Shown here one piece after another: positions 42,155 through 51,634 of a DNA stretch of 60,062 nucleotides. This stretch comes from Alphaproteobacteria bacterium (lineage in GTDB: Bacteria; Pseudomonadota; Alphaproteobacteria; Rickettsiales; JADKJE01): the NCBI GenBank assembly GCA_016722515.1, contig JADKJE010000007.1, forward strand, positions 1 to 60,062. Reading direction: 5' to 3'. Both the position numbers and the translations under genes were made by a program. The stretch's first letter is position 1, and every line of letters starts with the position of its first letter. The notes beneath the pieces were generated by a model, which did no database searches, was not told the DNA's origin, and saw only the letters and a list, made by a program, of their open reading frames with translations.

Positions 42155-43649
42155 CGTTACACCTAACGTAGGCGAAATTGTCAACGGTTATCGCGTTGTA
42201 TGGAAGCCGCTTCCTGGTATGCAAGAGTTGGCGTTAACCTGTCCTGCTAACGAATTGCTTTTGGAAGGCACTCGCGGCCCTGGCAAGTCCGAAATTCAGT
42301 TAGCTTGTTTCCGCAAACACGTTGGTCAAGGCTACGGATCGCATTGGCGCGGTGTCATTTTTGACCGTGCTTACAAGAATCTTGACGACTTGATAACCAA
42401 ATCCAAGCGTTACTTTGGCTCTTTGAACGATGGTGCGGAATGGAAAGCAAGTAACAAGGATTACAAGTGGGTTTGGCCTACTGGTGAAGAACTGCTGTTT
42501 CGACAGCTAAGAACCAAAGACGAATACTCTAACTTCCACGGTCAAGAGTATCCTTTTATTGGCTGGAACGAACTTACAAAGTATCCTGACAATTCGCTTT
42601 ACGAAGATATGCTTTCTTGCAACCGTTCTTCGTTCTTGCCACCTGTCGGTAGTGGTATTCCAGAAATGCCTTTGCGGGTGGTTTCTACCACAAACCCGCT
42701 AGGCCCTGGACATAACTGGGTCAAGACTAAGTTCATTGATCCTGTGGCCCCAGGCGAGTTGCAGGTAATTTGGCGCGAAGTGTTTAACCCTAGAACCAAA
42801 AAACGTGAGCAAATTAAGCGCACAATCTGTAGCCTTTTCTGCTCTTACAAAGAGAACATTTACCTAGCTCCAGAGTATATTGCTTACCTAGAAAGCATTA
42901 AAGACGAAAACAAGCGCCGTGCTTGGCTGCTTGGCGACTGGTCAATTACATCCGGTGGTGCGCTTGACGATGTTTGGACATCGGCTAACACGGTTCCAAG
43001 GTTTGTAATCCCGTCAAATTGGCGCGTAGATAGGTCTTTTGACTGGGGATCTTCACATCCATTCAGCGTTGGTTGGTGGGCAGAAGCAAACGGCGAGGAA
43101 GTTACGCTTCAAAATGGCCAGAAATGGGCACCTGTAAAAGGATCTTTGTTCCGTATTTATGAGTTGTACGGTGCAGAAAACTTAGAAGCTGGTGTTAATA
43201 CTGGACTTCGTTTGCCACCTAGCCGCATTGCTGATGAAATAATCCTTATTGAAAAGAAGCTGAAAGAGCTTGGCTGGATCAATAGCAAAGTGCAACCTGG
43301 ACCTGCGGATAACCAAATTGACAATGTTGTCCTTCCAGGAACGCCAACTATAGCCACAGAATTTGCTAGTAAAGGGATTCGTTGGACTAAATCTGATAAG
43401 AGTAAAGGATCTCGCAAGATTGGTCTTGAAGTTACGCGCCAAATGGTTGACAACGCAAAGACTGGTGAAGCGCCTGCTTTGTACGTTATGAGCAATTGTA
43501 AGGCTGCTTTGAAGCTACTTCCGACCATTCCGAGGGATGAAGATGACTTGGACGATGTAGATACCAACAGTCCTGACCATATTTATGATGAAACCCGTTA
43601 TAGGGTTCTTGCCGCTTCGTTCCGGCCAGGGGTCTTGGCTGTTTCATAA
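42147..43649 (+). CDS. terL: Terminase large subunit
   Basis: 500 residues from the GTG at 42147 (AAAGGA 8 bases before; TTG three bases earlier is also possible). Walker A G-T-R-G-P-G-K-S (41-48) and a Walker B-like F-I-G-W-N-E (137-142) give the packaging ATPase; S-F-D-W-G (about 300) and later acidic clusters including D-D-L-D-D-V-D belong to the RNase H-like nuclease. It packages DNA into the capsid through the portal encoded next. Confidence 0.92.
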   Translation: MLDVTPNVGEIVNGYRVVWKPLPGMQELALTCPANELLLEGTRGPGKSEIQLACFRKHVGQGYGSHWRGVIFDRAYKNLDDLITKSKRYFGSLNDGAEWKASNKDYKWVWPTGEELLFRQLRTKDEYSNFHGQEYPFIGWNELTKYPDNSLYEDMLSCNRSSFLPPVGSGIPEMPLRVVSTTNPLGPGHNWVKTKFIDPVAPGELQVIWREVFNPRTKKREQIKRTICSLFCSYKENIYLAPEYIAYLESIKDENKRRAWLLGDWSITSGGALDDVWTSANTVPRFVIPSNWRVDRSFDWGSSHPFSVGWWAEANGEEVTLQNGQKWAPVKGSLFRIYELYGAENLEAGVNTGLRLPPSRIADEIILIEKKLKELGWINSKVQPGPADNQIDNVVLPGTPTIATEFASKGIRWTKSDKSKGSRKIGLEVTRQMVDNAKTGEAPALYVMSNCKAALKLLPTIPRDEDDLDDVDTNSPDHIYDETRYRVLAASFRPGVLAVS

Positions 43650-43660
43650 CCGAGGTTGAT

Positions 43661-45119
43661 ATGTCCGTCACAGGCTCCGCATACTCTTCACAGCATCCTG
43701 ACTATACCAAAAACTTGCAAAAGTGGAGTCTTATCAAAGATGTTTTGGAAGGCGAGATTGCTGTCAAGTTTAGAAAGCAATTATACCTTCCTTTAGAAAA
43801 TACCGAACGTGACAAAAAGCGTTACGACGAACGGTACAAAGTCTACATCCAAAGGGCCAAGCTCTACAACGCAACTGCACGAACTCTTGCGGGTTTTGTT
43901 GGTCAGGTTTTCAACAAACAACCTGCTCAGGAATTTCCTGCCGAGTTGAGCTATTTGAAGGACGATCCTACAGGTACTGGTGCTAACCTTGAGCAGTTTG
44001 CAAAAGGCATTACTGGTGACGTGGTTTCGTTTGGCCGCTGCGGTATCTGGATTGACTTTCCAAAATTTGAAAAAGGCTATTCCGTTAAGGATGTAACTGA
44101 CGGGGTTGCGCGGCCAACCTTGAAGCGTTACAACGCTGTTGATGTTGTCAACTGGAGAACAATCCAGCGTGGTGCAAGAACACTGCTTTCGCTGGTTGTC
44201 TTGCGCGAACAAGTTTTGGTCGATAGCAACGATGAATTTGTTGCAGAATACCGATACCAATATCGCGTGCTTCGCTTGCGTAATAACATCTACACAGTTC
44301 AAGTATACAGAGATTGGGAAAGTGTTGAATCTCCTGCTACAACTCCGCTAAACCATAAAGGCGAACCTTTCGACGAAATTCCTTTTGTCTTCATTGGCAT
44401 TAAGGAAAATGATTCAACTGTTGATGATGCTCCCATGTATGACATGGCGTCTTTGAATATCTCGCACTATGTTAACAGTGCTGACTATGAAGAAGCCTGT
44501 TTCATGGTTGGCCAGCCTATGCTTTGGTACGCTGGCATAGATAAAGGTTTTGCTGACGACTTTTTGCCGGACGGTGTTCGCGTTGGTTCGCGTGGTGGAT
44601 TGCCTCTTCCTCCTGGTGGTGCTGCTGGCTTACTGCAAGCGCAATCAAACGGCATGGTCAAAGAAGCGATGGACCAAAAAAGAAGCTCAAATGATTGCTT
44701 TGGGTGCTCGTATTATCCGTGAATCTGGTGTTGCTAAGACCGCCACCGAAGTCACAGGCGATAAAGTTACAGAAGTTTCGACGCTTGCCGCCGCTGCTCG
44801 TAACACTTCTGCTGGATTGCGTAAAGCATTTGAATTTGCTCAGAAATTTGCTGGCACAAACGCTGAAATCAAATTCGAGCTTGCCACTGACTTCGACATG
44901 ACAACCATGACTTCCCAAATGCTGCTTGCAATTGTGGCAACATGGCAAGCCGGATTGATGGTTTCCGAGGATGTTCATGATGTGTTTACCCGTGCCGGGT
45001 TTACCAACTTGACATTCGAGCAAGCCAAAAAGAATGGAATGTTGGAGAAGCCGCCCGAACCACCTGTGGCCACAGGAAGTCCAGCCGCACGATCCGACAA
45101 CCAAGCAAGCAAAACCTGA
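43661..45119 (+). CDS. Portal-like protein, DUF4055 type (frame break at about 44680)
   Basis: About 485 residues. The block Y-E-E-A-C-F-M-V-G-Q-P-M-L-W and the glycine/leucine/proline-rich G-L-P-L-P-P-G-G that follows are typical of DUF4055 (PF13264) proteins, which occupy the portal position after the terminase. The frame is broken by an extra A in the A6 run near 44676-44681; without it M-V-K-E-A-M-D-Q-K-E-A-Q continues to the stop at 45119. Forms the ring through which DNA enters. A TGTGGCCACA site is at 45065. Confidence 0.82.
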
Positions 45120-45160
45120 CAAACTTCCGTGTAAATTGATTGAACCTAGAGGGGGTACAA

Positions 45161-45862
45161 ATGGCTCTGAAACACACTGTTGCAAAAATCGAAGACGTTG
45201 AAGAAGTCTTCCGATCCCATTACAAGCCTGTGGACGCTGCCGATCTGTCCAAGGGCTACGTCATTGATCTTGACGGCGCTCCGCAGCCGGAAGATGTTGG
45301 CGCGTTGAAGCGCACTGTTGAGCACGTCAAGCGCGAACGCGACGAAGCGATTGCCCTGGCCAAGGCCAACGGTTCCAAGACTACCGAGGAAATTGAAGCC
45401 TTGCGTAGGTCTGCGGATGCCCAAATCAAAACCTTGAAGGACCAGATTGCGGAAGCCGACAACCGCGCTCGTCAAGCGTTCTTGGATAAGAGCGTTTCCG
45501 AACTGGCTGCTGACCTTGGCGGCACCCGCGCTGGTCTGCTCTTGCCCCATTTGAAGAACCGTCTGGTTGTTGAAGCTCCTGACGGTGTACCTTTGGTGCG
45601 CGTGCTTGGCAAGGACGGTAAGGCTTCGGCGTTGTCGCTGGAAGACCTGAAAACCGAGTTCAAGACCGACGAACTTTTCGCTCCAGTGATCCAGGCTGGA
45701 CGTGCTTCCGGTAGCGGTGCTTCCGGTGGTCAATCTTCCCAAGGCGGTGCCGGGGGTGGTTCTGGAAAAAAGGTAGGCGAACTACCTAAGAACGCAACAC
45801 CTTCGCAAACAGTGAAGTGGTTGGAAGAACAAGGAACACCCGGATTCGCAAAAGAATCATAA
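45161..45862 (+). CDS. Scaffold-like protein
   Basis: 233 residues from M-A-L-K-H (ATG at 45161, with AGAGGGGG upstream). The centre is a long coiled coil (about 48-115), the end has a glycine/serine-rich linker and a short conserved helix. Position just before the capsid gene and the composition point to a head scaffolding protein. Confidence 0.7.
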   Translation: MALKHTVAKIEDVEEVFRSHYKPVDAADLSKGYVIDLDGAPQPEDVGALKRTVEHVKRERDEAIALAKANGSKTTEEIEALRRSADAQIKTLKDQIAEADNRARQAFLDKSVSELAADLGGTRAGLLLPHLKNRLVVEAPDGVPLVRVLGKDGKASALSLEDLKTEFKTDELFAPVIQAGRASGSGASGGQSSQGGAGGGSGKKVGELPKNATPSQTVKWLEEQGTPGFAKES

Positions 45863-45877
45863 GGAAAGGCACCGATC

Positions 45878-46852
45878 ATGGCATGGCCAGCTTCTGCACC
45901 CGCATGGGATATTCTCAACGAACTGTTGTACGGCGCGTACCCTCAGTTGTTGAGCTACAACGCCGACCTGTTTAATCAAAATTCGATGGGCGGTTTGCTG
46001 CTTTCAACTGGACCTGACATCCAGGGCGATTTCCAGAAAATGTCCTACTTCAAGTCCATTGCTGGATTGGTTAAGGATCGTGACATCACGGCTGACACCG
46101 ATTTGAGCACTGTCCGTTTTGAAATGGACAACCTTGCGATGATTAAGTACGCCAAGGGTACGCCTTTGGTCGAACTGATCCCACACCAGTGGGATTGGAT
46201 TCTCAAGGATCCCAAGGAAGGCATGGCGATGCTTGCCCAACAGCTTGCGGAACAGACGCTTGCTGACAACCTTGCAACCGCCGTCAATGCCCTGGTTGCC
46301 GCTAACACCAATGTCGGTTCGACTCTGGTTTGGGATGGCACTGCCGGAACCGCCACGCTCACCGGACTGACCAATGCGGCCAATCTTTGGGGCGACCGGG
46401 CAGGCAATGTTGCTTGCTGGGTCATGCACTCCAAAACCTTCAACGATTTGCAGTTGGCCGGACTGACCAACGCGCAAAACCTGTTCAAGTTTGGCGATGT
46501 GAACTTCATGCGCGACCAGACCGGACGGCCTTTCATTGTTGCTGACCTGCCCTCGCTGGTCTACACCTCGACCGGAACCAAGTATCACGTCCTTGGCTTG
46601 GCCCCTGGTGCTGTCAAGATTGAAGCTGGTCAGGAGTTCCGGTCGTTGTTCCAGGAAATTGGCGGCAAGGAAAACATCAAGACAACTTGGCAGTGCCAGT
46701 GGACCAACAACATCGAACTCAAGGGCTTCGGTTGGAACACAGGCGCGGTTGCACGCAACCCGACAACTGCACAGATTGGCACTGGTACCAACTGGACCAA
46801 GAAGGCAACTTCGGTCAAGGATTGCGGAGCGGTCCTGGCGAACTTCCAGTAA
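45878..46852 (+). CDS. Major capsid protein
   Basis: 324 residues with AAGGAAAGG before the ATG. The order scaffold, this protein, connectors and its size are those of an HK97-fold capsid protein. The composition (few charged clusters, many G, T, N) suits a virion shell. Recognised by context rather than by a signature motif; proteomics of virions should find it as the most abundant protein. Confidence 0.8.
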   Translation: MAWPASAPAWDILNELLYGAYPQLLSYNADLFNQNSMGGLLLSTGPDIQGDFQKMSYFKSIAGLVKDRDITADTDLSTVRFEMDNLAMIKYAKGTPLVELIPHQWDWILKDPKEGMAMLAQQLAEQTLADNLATAVNALVAANTNVGSTLVWDGTAGTATLTGLTNAANLWGDRAGNVACWVMHSKTFNDLQLAGLTNAQNLFKFGDVNFMRDQTGRPFIVADLPSLVYTSTGTKYHVLGLAPGAVKIEAGQEFRSLFQEIGGKENIKTTWQCQWTNNIELKGFGWNTGAVARNPTTAQIGTGTNWTKKATSVKDCGAVLANFQ

Positions 46853-46894
46853 GCCAGCAGCGCCGCTTCGCCCTCACAGCGGCAAACCTGGGTT

Positions 46895-46930
46895 GGGGTA
46901 CTCTGGAAACGGGGTACCCCTTCTATATTT
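46895..46930 (+). terminator. Terminator-like hairpin after the capsid gene
   Basis: GGGGTAC / GTACCCC with a 12-base loop followed by TTCTATATTT. It may attenuate transcription to favour capsid mRNA over downstream genes. A TGTGGCTACA site, one mismatch from the palindrome, lies at 46930. Confidence 0.5.
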
Positions 46931-46954
46931 GTGGCTACATCTTGGAGGTTTGAA

Positions 46955-47287
46955 ATGGGAACTTCGACACTGCATTTGAACAATCCTGTACCCTCCAACG
47001 GTGCTGTAGCTGCGTCTTTGGGTGGCAAGCATACCGTTACCGCAACGCTGGCTGGTGTTGGTGCAATTTCCTGTAAAGTCCAGGCTTGGGCAAGCTCGAA
47101 TAACACCGACTCCAAAATGCTTGGCGCTCCGGTTGTCATTTCTGGCACAACTACAGTTTCCCAAACGCTCACATTCGACGCAGGAGATTGCAACCAGTTT
47201 TGGTTGGCTCTTGTCGAGATTAGCCCTGCTTGCACTTTCACAGCAACTGTTGAAAACTCCGGCGACGTGCAGTTCGGGGGGCGGTGA
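46955..47287 (+). CDS. Possible head decoration protein
   Basis: 110 residues with GGAGG before the ATG. Beta-prone, rich in T, V, A and S with three cysteines; no charged helices. Position directly after the capsid gene suggests a decoration or stabilisation protein. The stop overlaps the GTG of the next gene. Confidence 0.55.
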   Translation: MGTSTLHLNNPVPSNGAVAASLGGKHTVTATLAGVGAISCKVQAWASSNNTDSKMLGAPVVISGTTTVSQTLTFDAGDCNQFWLALVEISPACTFTATVENSGDVQFGGR

Positions 47288-48665
47288 TTGCTCACAGCGT
47301 CTCCCTCCCATCTGGCGTCGGCATCCAGGCCGCGATTGACGGCCCCGTCACCCTCTCGACCTACGGTGACTCAACAGACACGTGGTACAACGGCAAAACC
47401 ACGGACGCGTCATACGCATCCAACGCCTATTTTGATCGCTCGGCAATCCTGGCAGAAATCCCGGCGAGCGGCACCAACACGTTCCAAGTAAATTACGCCG
47501 CCTGCCCCTTGCTGTACCTTGGCCCCAACTACCGCTACCTCGGACAAGGCGGCAAGCCTGGCGACTCGACCACGGCCATCGCAGCGCGCAACACGGCGGT
47601 GGCGGCTCTGGATCGCAAATCCCTGTACGACATCGCGTCTCTGCGCGCGCGTGTCGCCATCGTCAATGGGCTCTCGATCAATGACCTCCAGTCCCTCCCG
47701 GAAGGCAGTGACGACACCGCGCTGAATGCCATGATTGGCCGATGCTCGGAGATGATCCGCTACCTCGCCGGCACGCATGAGCTGGTGATTTGGACGGGGG
47801 TCCTTCGGCTTCCACAATCCTGCATTCCCGGACGCTCAAAACGAGATGATTCGGGGGATGCTGATCCGCTCGCACGCAGCTTTCGCCGCCATCGCCGCGA
47901 CAATCCCGAATGTCGCATGGATCAATCCTGTCGGGCTGACCTGCGACAGCTCCGGCCAGTGGCTGCCGGGGATGTACGCTTCTGGCACAGTCAGATTGCA
48001 TCTCAGTCAGCGGGCAGCGCGACTGCATGGCGAAGTCATCAAGTCCATTCTCGATGCGAAATACGCGAGCAGAGAAAACGCGATCCAGAACTACGACACC
48101 GTCTCAGCGTGGTACACCGTTTCAAGCGGCGAACCGACTGGCGTTGACACCGCCGCTGTAGGCTCATCGACCATCGGGACGCGCGCCACAGCGAATGGCA
48201 TGCTGTCGATCCCGTTCACCACCACCGCCGACGCAGACGGCGCACACGTCCTGTTCACCGGCCTCAAAACATGGCTCACAGGCGGCGTCACGGGCGACAA
48301 ATTCCGTCTGATTTTCGATCACGAGCTTGGGCGCAGATGGCACGCGCCTCCCGTACTGGCAAGCGCAATGGATATCCGCCTTGCTGTCTCCGGCAGGGGA
48401 CATGTGACCTCCAGCATCCATACAATGAGCGCTCCGGCGGTGACGGGTGCTCGTCGTTCGTGGTCGAGCTGGACCGCGATGTCTCCGCGCTCTCGACAAG
48501 CTGCGTTGCATGGCTCCTCATCAAGCCAATGCGCGGCGCTGGCAGCTTCACCTCAAGGTCCGCCCGATGCGGGTACTCCAGCGTGACCCGCCCCTCCCTC
48601 CCCTATCCGCCCTGATCCTCGCCACGGTCGTGGGGGTGGGGGCGCTGGTGTGGGCCGCTGAATGA
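47284..48665 (+). CDS. SGNH-hydrolase-like protein in a GC-rich cassette (frame broken)
   Basis: Starts at a GTG overlapping the previous stop. T-Y-G-D-S-T-D (Gly28, Asp29, Ser30) is a good block I of SGNH/GDSL hydrolases, V-N-G-L-S-I-N-D-L resembles the G-x-N-D block, and R-L-H-L-S supplies a possible catalytic His; a beta-sandwich-like region follows. The frame breaks near 47815, again after about 48330 and near 48560, so the full length, about 455 residues, is inferred. The final frame ends with a hydrophobic segment. The GC content is clearly higher than in neighbouring genes, as in the tail fibre. It may deacetylate surface polysaccharide. Confidence 0.55.
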
Positions 48666-48685
48666 CTTTTAAGAAAGGTTGAGCA

Positions 48686-49021
48686 ATGCCTACAAAGTGG
48701 ATTGATTCGACAGGTGTTGAAATTGACACAAGGTCTGCTGGAATTACAGCCAATGGAACGTATTATCTGGACAAGCTAGGTTCTGACAACCTTGATCCGA
48801 CCAGACCTTTCATTTTCTGGGCTAGAGTTGCGTCTGCTGGTCATACTGCAACAATTCAGCTTTTTGCGGAGGTTGCTGGAGCTAAGATGAACTTAGGCTC
48901 TGCTTTAGTTCCAACAAACGGAACTCCTGTAATTGCTCCTGACGAATATACCTTAACAGGTAAGCGTGGAATTGTGGTCACTGGAATCACAGGCACTGTT
49001 TACCCGGAGGTTGGGCAGTGA
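48686..49021 (+). CDS. Small structural protein
   Basis: 111 residues, with GAAAGG before the ATG. Threonine/glycine-rich and beta-prone, with a possible immunoglobulin-like layout. It lies between the SGNH cassette and the connectors, so a virion protein is likely. The next gene starts at the GTG overlapping its stop. The contig start (position 1) corresponds to 48785 inside this gene. Confidence 0.6.
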   Translation: MPTKWIDSTGVEIDTRSAGITANGTYYLDKLGSDNLDPTRPFIFWARVASAGHTATIQLFAEVAGAKMNLGSALVPTNGTPVIAPDEYTLTGKRGIVVTGITGTVYPEVGQ

Positions 49022-49572
49022 TTGGCGTGTCAAGTCCTTTAGGATCATTGGGCTCGGATTCGATCCTGTACGAAGCCAACTCCGGGTATCAAGCCCTGGG
49101 CGCTACGGTAGAAACTCAGTTCGCAACGTACAACTTGCCTGCTGCTAAGTTGATTGGTGATTTCTTCACCAAGCGGAGGATGATTTGCGAAGAGTTTATG
49201 GCTGGGATTAACTTCGCAGCAGCTACCGCACGCCTGACCCTTAACGAGTACTGGAACGGCACCTTGGTCCAGCAGATCACGGTCAATCCGCAATTGACCG
49301 GAGTGCAATCGTTTGGTGCTGGTCAGAACAAAGCAATTGACATCAACACCCAAATGCGAATGGAGTCAGGTACTACCACCGCTTGCGCCATTCGTGGTCA
49401 CATTGCATACTCGTCTTCCTTCAACGGCGCAACTCTTTGGGGTGACAAAAATGAGCATTCCTACGGCCAGATTGCGGTAGATGTTCGTTCCGGTGTTAAT
49501 GTTGTTTGGAAGTACCAATGGAACGCTGCAAGCAATCTATTCTACTTCGATCATTTGAAAGTCACTTGGTAA
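49018..49572 (+). CDS. Structural protein of unknown role
   Basis: 184 residues from the GTG at 49018. Beta-rich, ending in H-L-K-V-T-W. It lies in the head-completion cluster; size and sequence do not match a connector I know. Could be a head fibre or decoration protein. Confidence 0.55.
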   Translation: MIGVSSPLGSLGSDSILYEANSGYQALGATVETQFATYNLPAAKLIGDFFTKRRMICEEFMAGINFAAATARLTLNEYWNGTLVQQITVNPQLTGVQSFGAGQNKAIDINTQMRMESGTTTACAIRGHIAYSSSFNGATLWGDKNEHSYGQIAVDVRSGVNVVWKYQWNAASNLFYFDHLKVTW

Positions 49573-49594
49573 AACCACTAACCTTGAGGGTAAC

Positions 49595-49933
49595 ATGGAA
49601 TCTGTAATTGTGTTCATCGACGGTCCAGCACCGACAGAAGACGAAGTTGTTTTGTTCGAGAAGGTCAAGGCCAACCAGTTTGTCAACAGGCATTTGCACG
49701 GTGATGCTGTCATTAAGCACTCCTGGGCAACTGCTGTCAAGCCTGAGTTCATTCCAGAAGGCTATGTGACCAAGAAGCCCAAGCCTTCCGAGGAAGTCAA
49801 GGCTCCTGTCATCAACCCGACAGCGCCTGTCCAAGTTCCCAAGGAAGGTTCCATCGGTATCCAAGCCGAGAACACTCCTCCTGTGGCCACAGGAACACCC
49901 GCCCTGCCCTTTCCTGGCGTGAAGGCGGACTAA
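49595..49933 (+). CDS. Small hypothetical structural-region protein
   Basis: 112 residues. A mixed first half (V-F-I-D-G-P-A-P-T-E-D-E) and a proline/alanine-rich second half that looks unfolded. A TGTGGCCACA site lies at 49882. Not recognised. Confidence 0.55.
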   Translation: MESVIVFIDGPAPTEDEVVLFEKVKANQFVNRHLHGDAVIKHSWATAVKPEFIPEGYVTKKPKPSEEVKAPVINPTAPVQVPKEGSIGIQAENTPPVATGTPALPFPGVKAD

Positions 49934-49934
49934 G

Positions 49935-50420
49935 ATGGCTCTGACGGTCGAAGACGGTACAGGGGTCGCAGGGGCTGACAGCTATGTGTCTGCTGCTGCG
50001 TTCCAAACCTGGGCTACGGATCGAGGGTATTCCATCCCGACCACTTTGGCCGATCTGGAACCCTTGCTTCGCAAAGGCTGTGATTTCATCGAGCGGAAAC
50101 GCTTTTTGGGTGAAATTGAATTTGCGGATCAAGGGCTTTCATTTCCACGTCTGATTACAGACGAAGAAGGAACTGCCGTTTCGACCGGGATTCCTGCAAA
50201 GTTGAAGACTGCTCAAATGCTTCTGGCTTTGGAAAGCATGAACGGTCCTTTGACAGCAGCCGCTAGAGCTAACAAGTACTTGGCAACTAAGATTGACCAA
50301 ATCTACTTGAAGTATGCCGACAGCTACAAGGGATCTGGCGATATTAGCTTCCCTGCGATTGATGATTTGTTGGAAGAGTGGGAATACTACACTTCTACAA
50401 TTCGCACGGTGCGTGCGTAA
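49935..50420 (+). CDS. DnaT-like/head-tail connector protein
   Basis: 161 residues. M-A-L-T-V-E-D-G-T-G-V-A-G-A-D-S-Y-V-S is the characteristic start of phage proteins annotated as DnaT-like ssDNA-binding (PF20557); in the head-completion cluster they are generally taken as head-tail adaptors. One base separates it from the previous gene and it overlaps the next by one base. Confidence 0.8.
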   Translation: MALTVEDGTGVAGADSYVSAAAFQTWATDRGYSIPTTLADLEPLLRKGCDFIERKRFLGEIEFADQGLSFPRLITDEEGTAVSTGIPAKLKTAQMLLALESMNGPLTAAARANKYLATKIDQIYLKYADSYKGSGDISFPAIDDLLEEWEYYTSTIRTVRA

Positions 50421-50788
50421 TGCACGAAGTCTATTCCGATGTTTACCAGATTGCAATTGACAAGATTGCTGAGTTCGGAATGGACGTTGCAATAACGCAA
50501 GGGCCGTTTGTTTATGATCCTGTCAAAGGTGAGCGTACAGGATCTACAACAACCATCACACGCAAAGGTTTGAAGATTACGGACTTTAGCCGTTTGATCT
50601 CAGACTTTAGAATTATCGGCAACGCATCGACAATGAAGGTTGATGTTGGCATTATGTTTGGCGGTGATGTCGAATTGCACGATGATGATGTGATGGAAGT
50701 TGAAGGCACTAAGTACACCATTGTTCAAATCAAACACGTTGCTCCGGCTGGTTTGAACATCTTGCAGTATGCTTTAGGGCGTGTGTAA
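50420..50788 (+). CDS. Head closure-like protein
   Basis: 122 residues; its ATG overlaps the previous stop (TAATG). Beta-rich C-terminal half with F-G-G-D-V-E-L-H-D-D-D-V-M-E-V-E-G, as in head-closure (stopper) proteins. Position between adaptor and neck protein supports this. Confidence 0.6.
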   Translation: MHEVYSDVYQIAIDKIAEFGMDVAITQGPFVYDPVKGERTGSTTTITRKGLKITDFSRLISDFRIIGNASTMKVDVGIMFGGDVELHDDDVMEVEGTKYTIVQIKHVAPAGLNILQYALGRV

Positions 50789-51204
50789 TGTCCACGTTCG
50801 AGCAGCAATTTGACGCTGCTGTTCAAAAACAGCTTGCTTATGCGAAAAGGATTCGCAACAAGTGGACGCTTGACACAATGGGTGAAATCATTGACAAGAC
50901 GCCACACCTTACAGGTGCTTTGAAAGGCTCTTGGCATAGCGAGGTTGGAGCACCTTCCGCAGACTCAAGCACTCGTATAACTGGTAAAGACGGTGCAGAG
51001 CCTAAAGCCGAATTGAAAGCTGCTGTCGAGCGTTGGCCTAGCGAAGGCTCTTTGTTTATGACTAACAGAGAACGTCACGCAGAAGGTGTTGAGTTTGACG
51101 GTTGGGCAAGCAATCAAGCACCTATGGGAATGGTTCGTGTAGTTATCGCAGGAAAAAGCGGTGACCTTGTAAAGCTGACTACAGGTAGTGGGAGAACAGA
51201 ATGA
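50788..51204 (+). CDS. HK97-gp10-like neck/tail completion protein
   Basis: 138 residues. A helical first third, then T-G-A-L-K-G-S-W-H, a pattern typical of HK97 gp10-like (tail-completion, neck) proteins, and a beta C-terminus. One-base overlap upstream and ATGA overlap downstream. Confidence 0.7.
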   Translation: MSTFEQQFDAAVQKQLAYAKRIRNKWTLDTMGEIIDKTPHLTGALKGSWHSEVGAPSADSSTRITGKDGAEPKAELKAAVERWPSEGSLFMTNRERHAEGVEFDGWASNQAPMGMVRVVIAGKSGDLVKLTTGSGRTE

Positions 51205-51632
51205 GCTACAAAAAGATTCGCGAAGCTCTTGCAACTTCCGCATTTACCATCTTGCAAGCAAGCCCAATTTCAATCTTGGCTGCGAACATCATTGCTGAAA
51301 ATATGCCATCGCTCCGAGTCAACGAGAAATGGGCGCAAATGCTGTTCTCGCTTAGACCGCCTTCTGTGGCCACATTGGGAAGCGGTGGACAAGACCAAGC
51401 GACAGGCGTGCTCTTTGTCAACATCCGAACACCGCTCGATCAAGGAACTTCCCAGGGGCTACAGGCCATAGACGCTTTCAGGGCCGCTCTGCCTGCTGGT
51501 TCCCGTCTTACCTTTGAAGGTCAAGAGGTTGCAGTCCTTTCCATTGGGGCGGTGGATGGGCGGGTGGTTGACGGCTTCTGGAGAACAGATATAACCATCC
51601 CCTACAGAGCTTTCATTCAACGAGGAGCCTAG
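51201..51632 (+). CDS. Tail terminator-like protein (DUF4128 type)
   Basis: 143 residues. The order helix-beta, position between neck and tail tube, and the ending I-T-I-P-Y-R-A-F suggest a DUF4128-type tail terminator (compare lambda U). It caps the tail tube and joins it to the head. A TGTGGCCACA site lies at 51365. Confidence 0.65.
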   Translation: MSYKKIREALATSAFTILQASPISILAANIIAENMPSLRVNEKWAQMLFSLRPPSVATLGSGGQDQATGVLFVNIRTPLDQGTSQGLQAIDAFRAALPAGSRLTFEGQEVAVLSIGAVDGRVVDGFWRTDITIPYRAFIQRGA

Positions 51633-51634
51633 TC

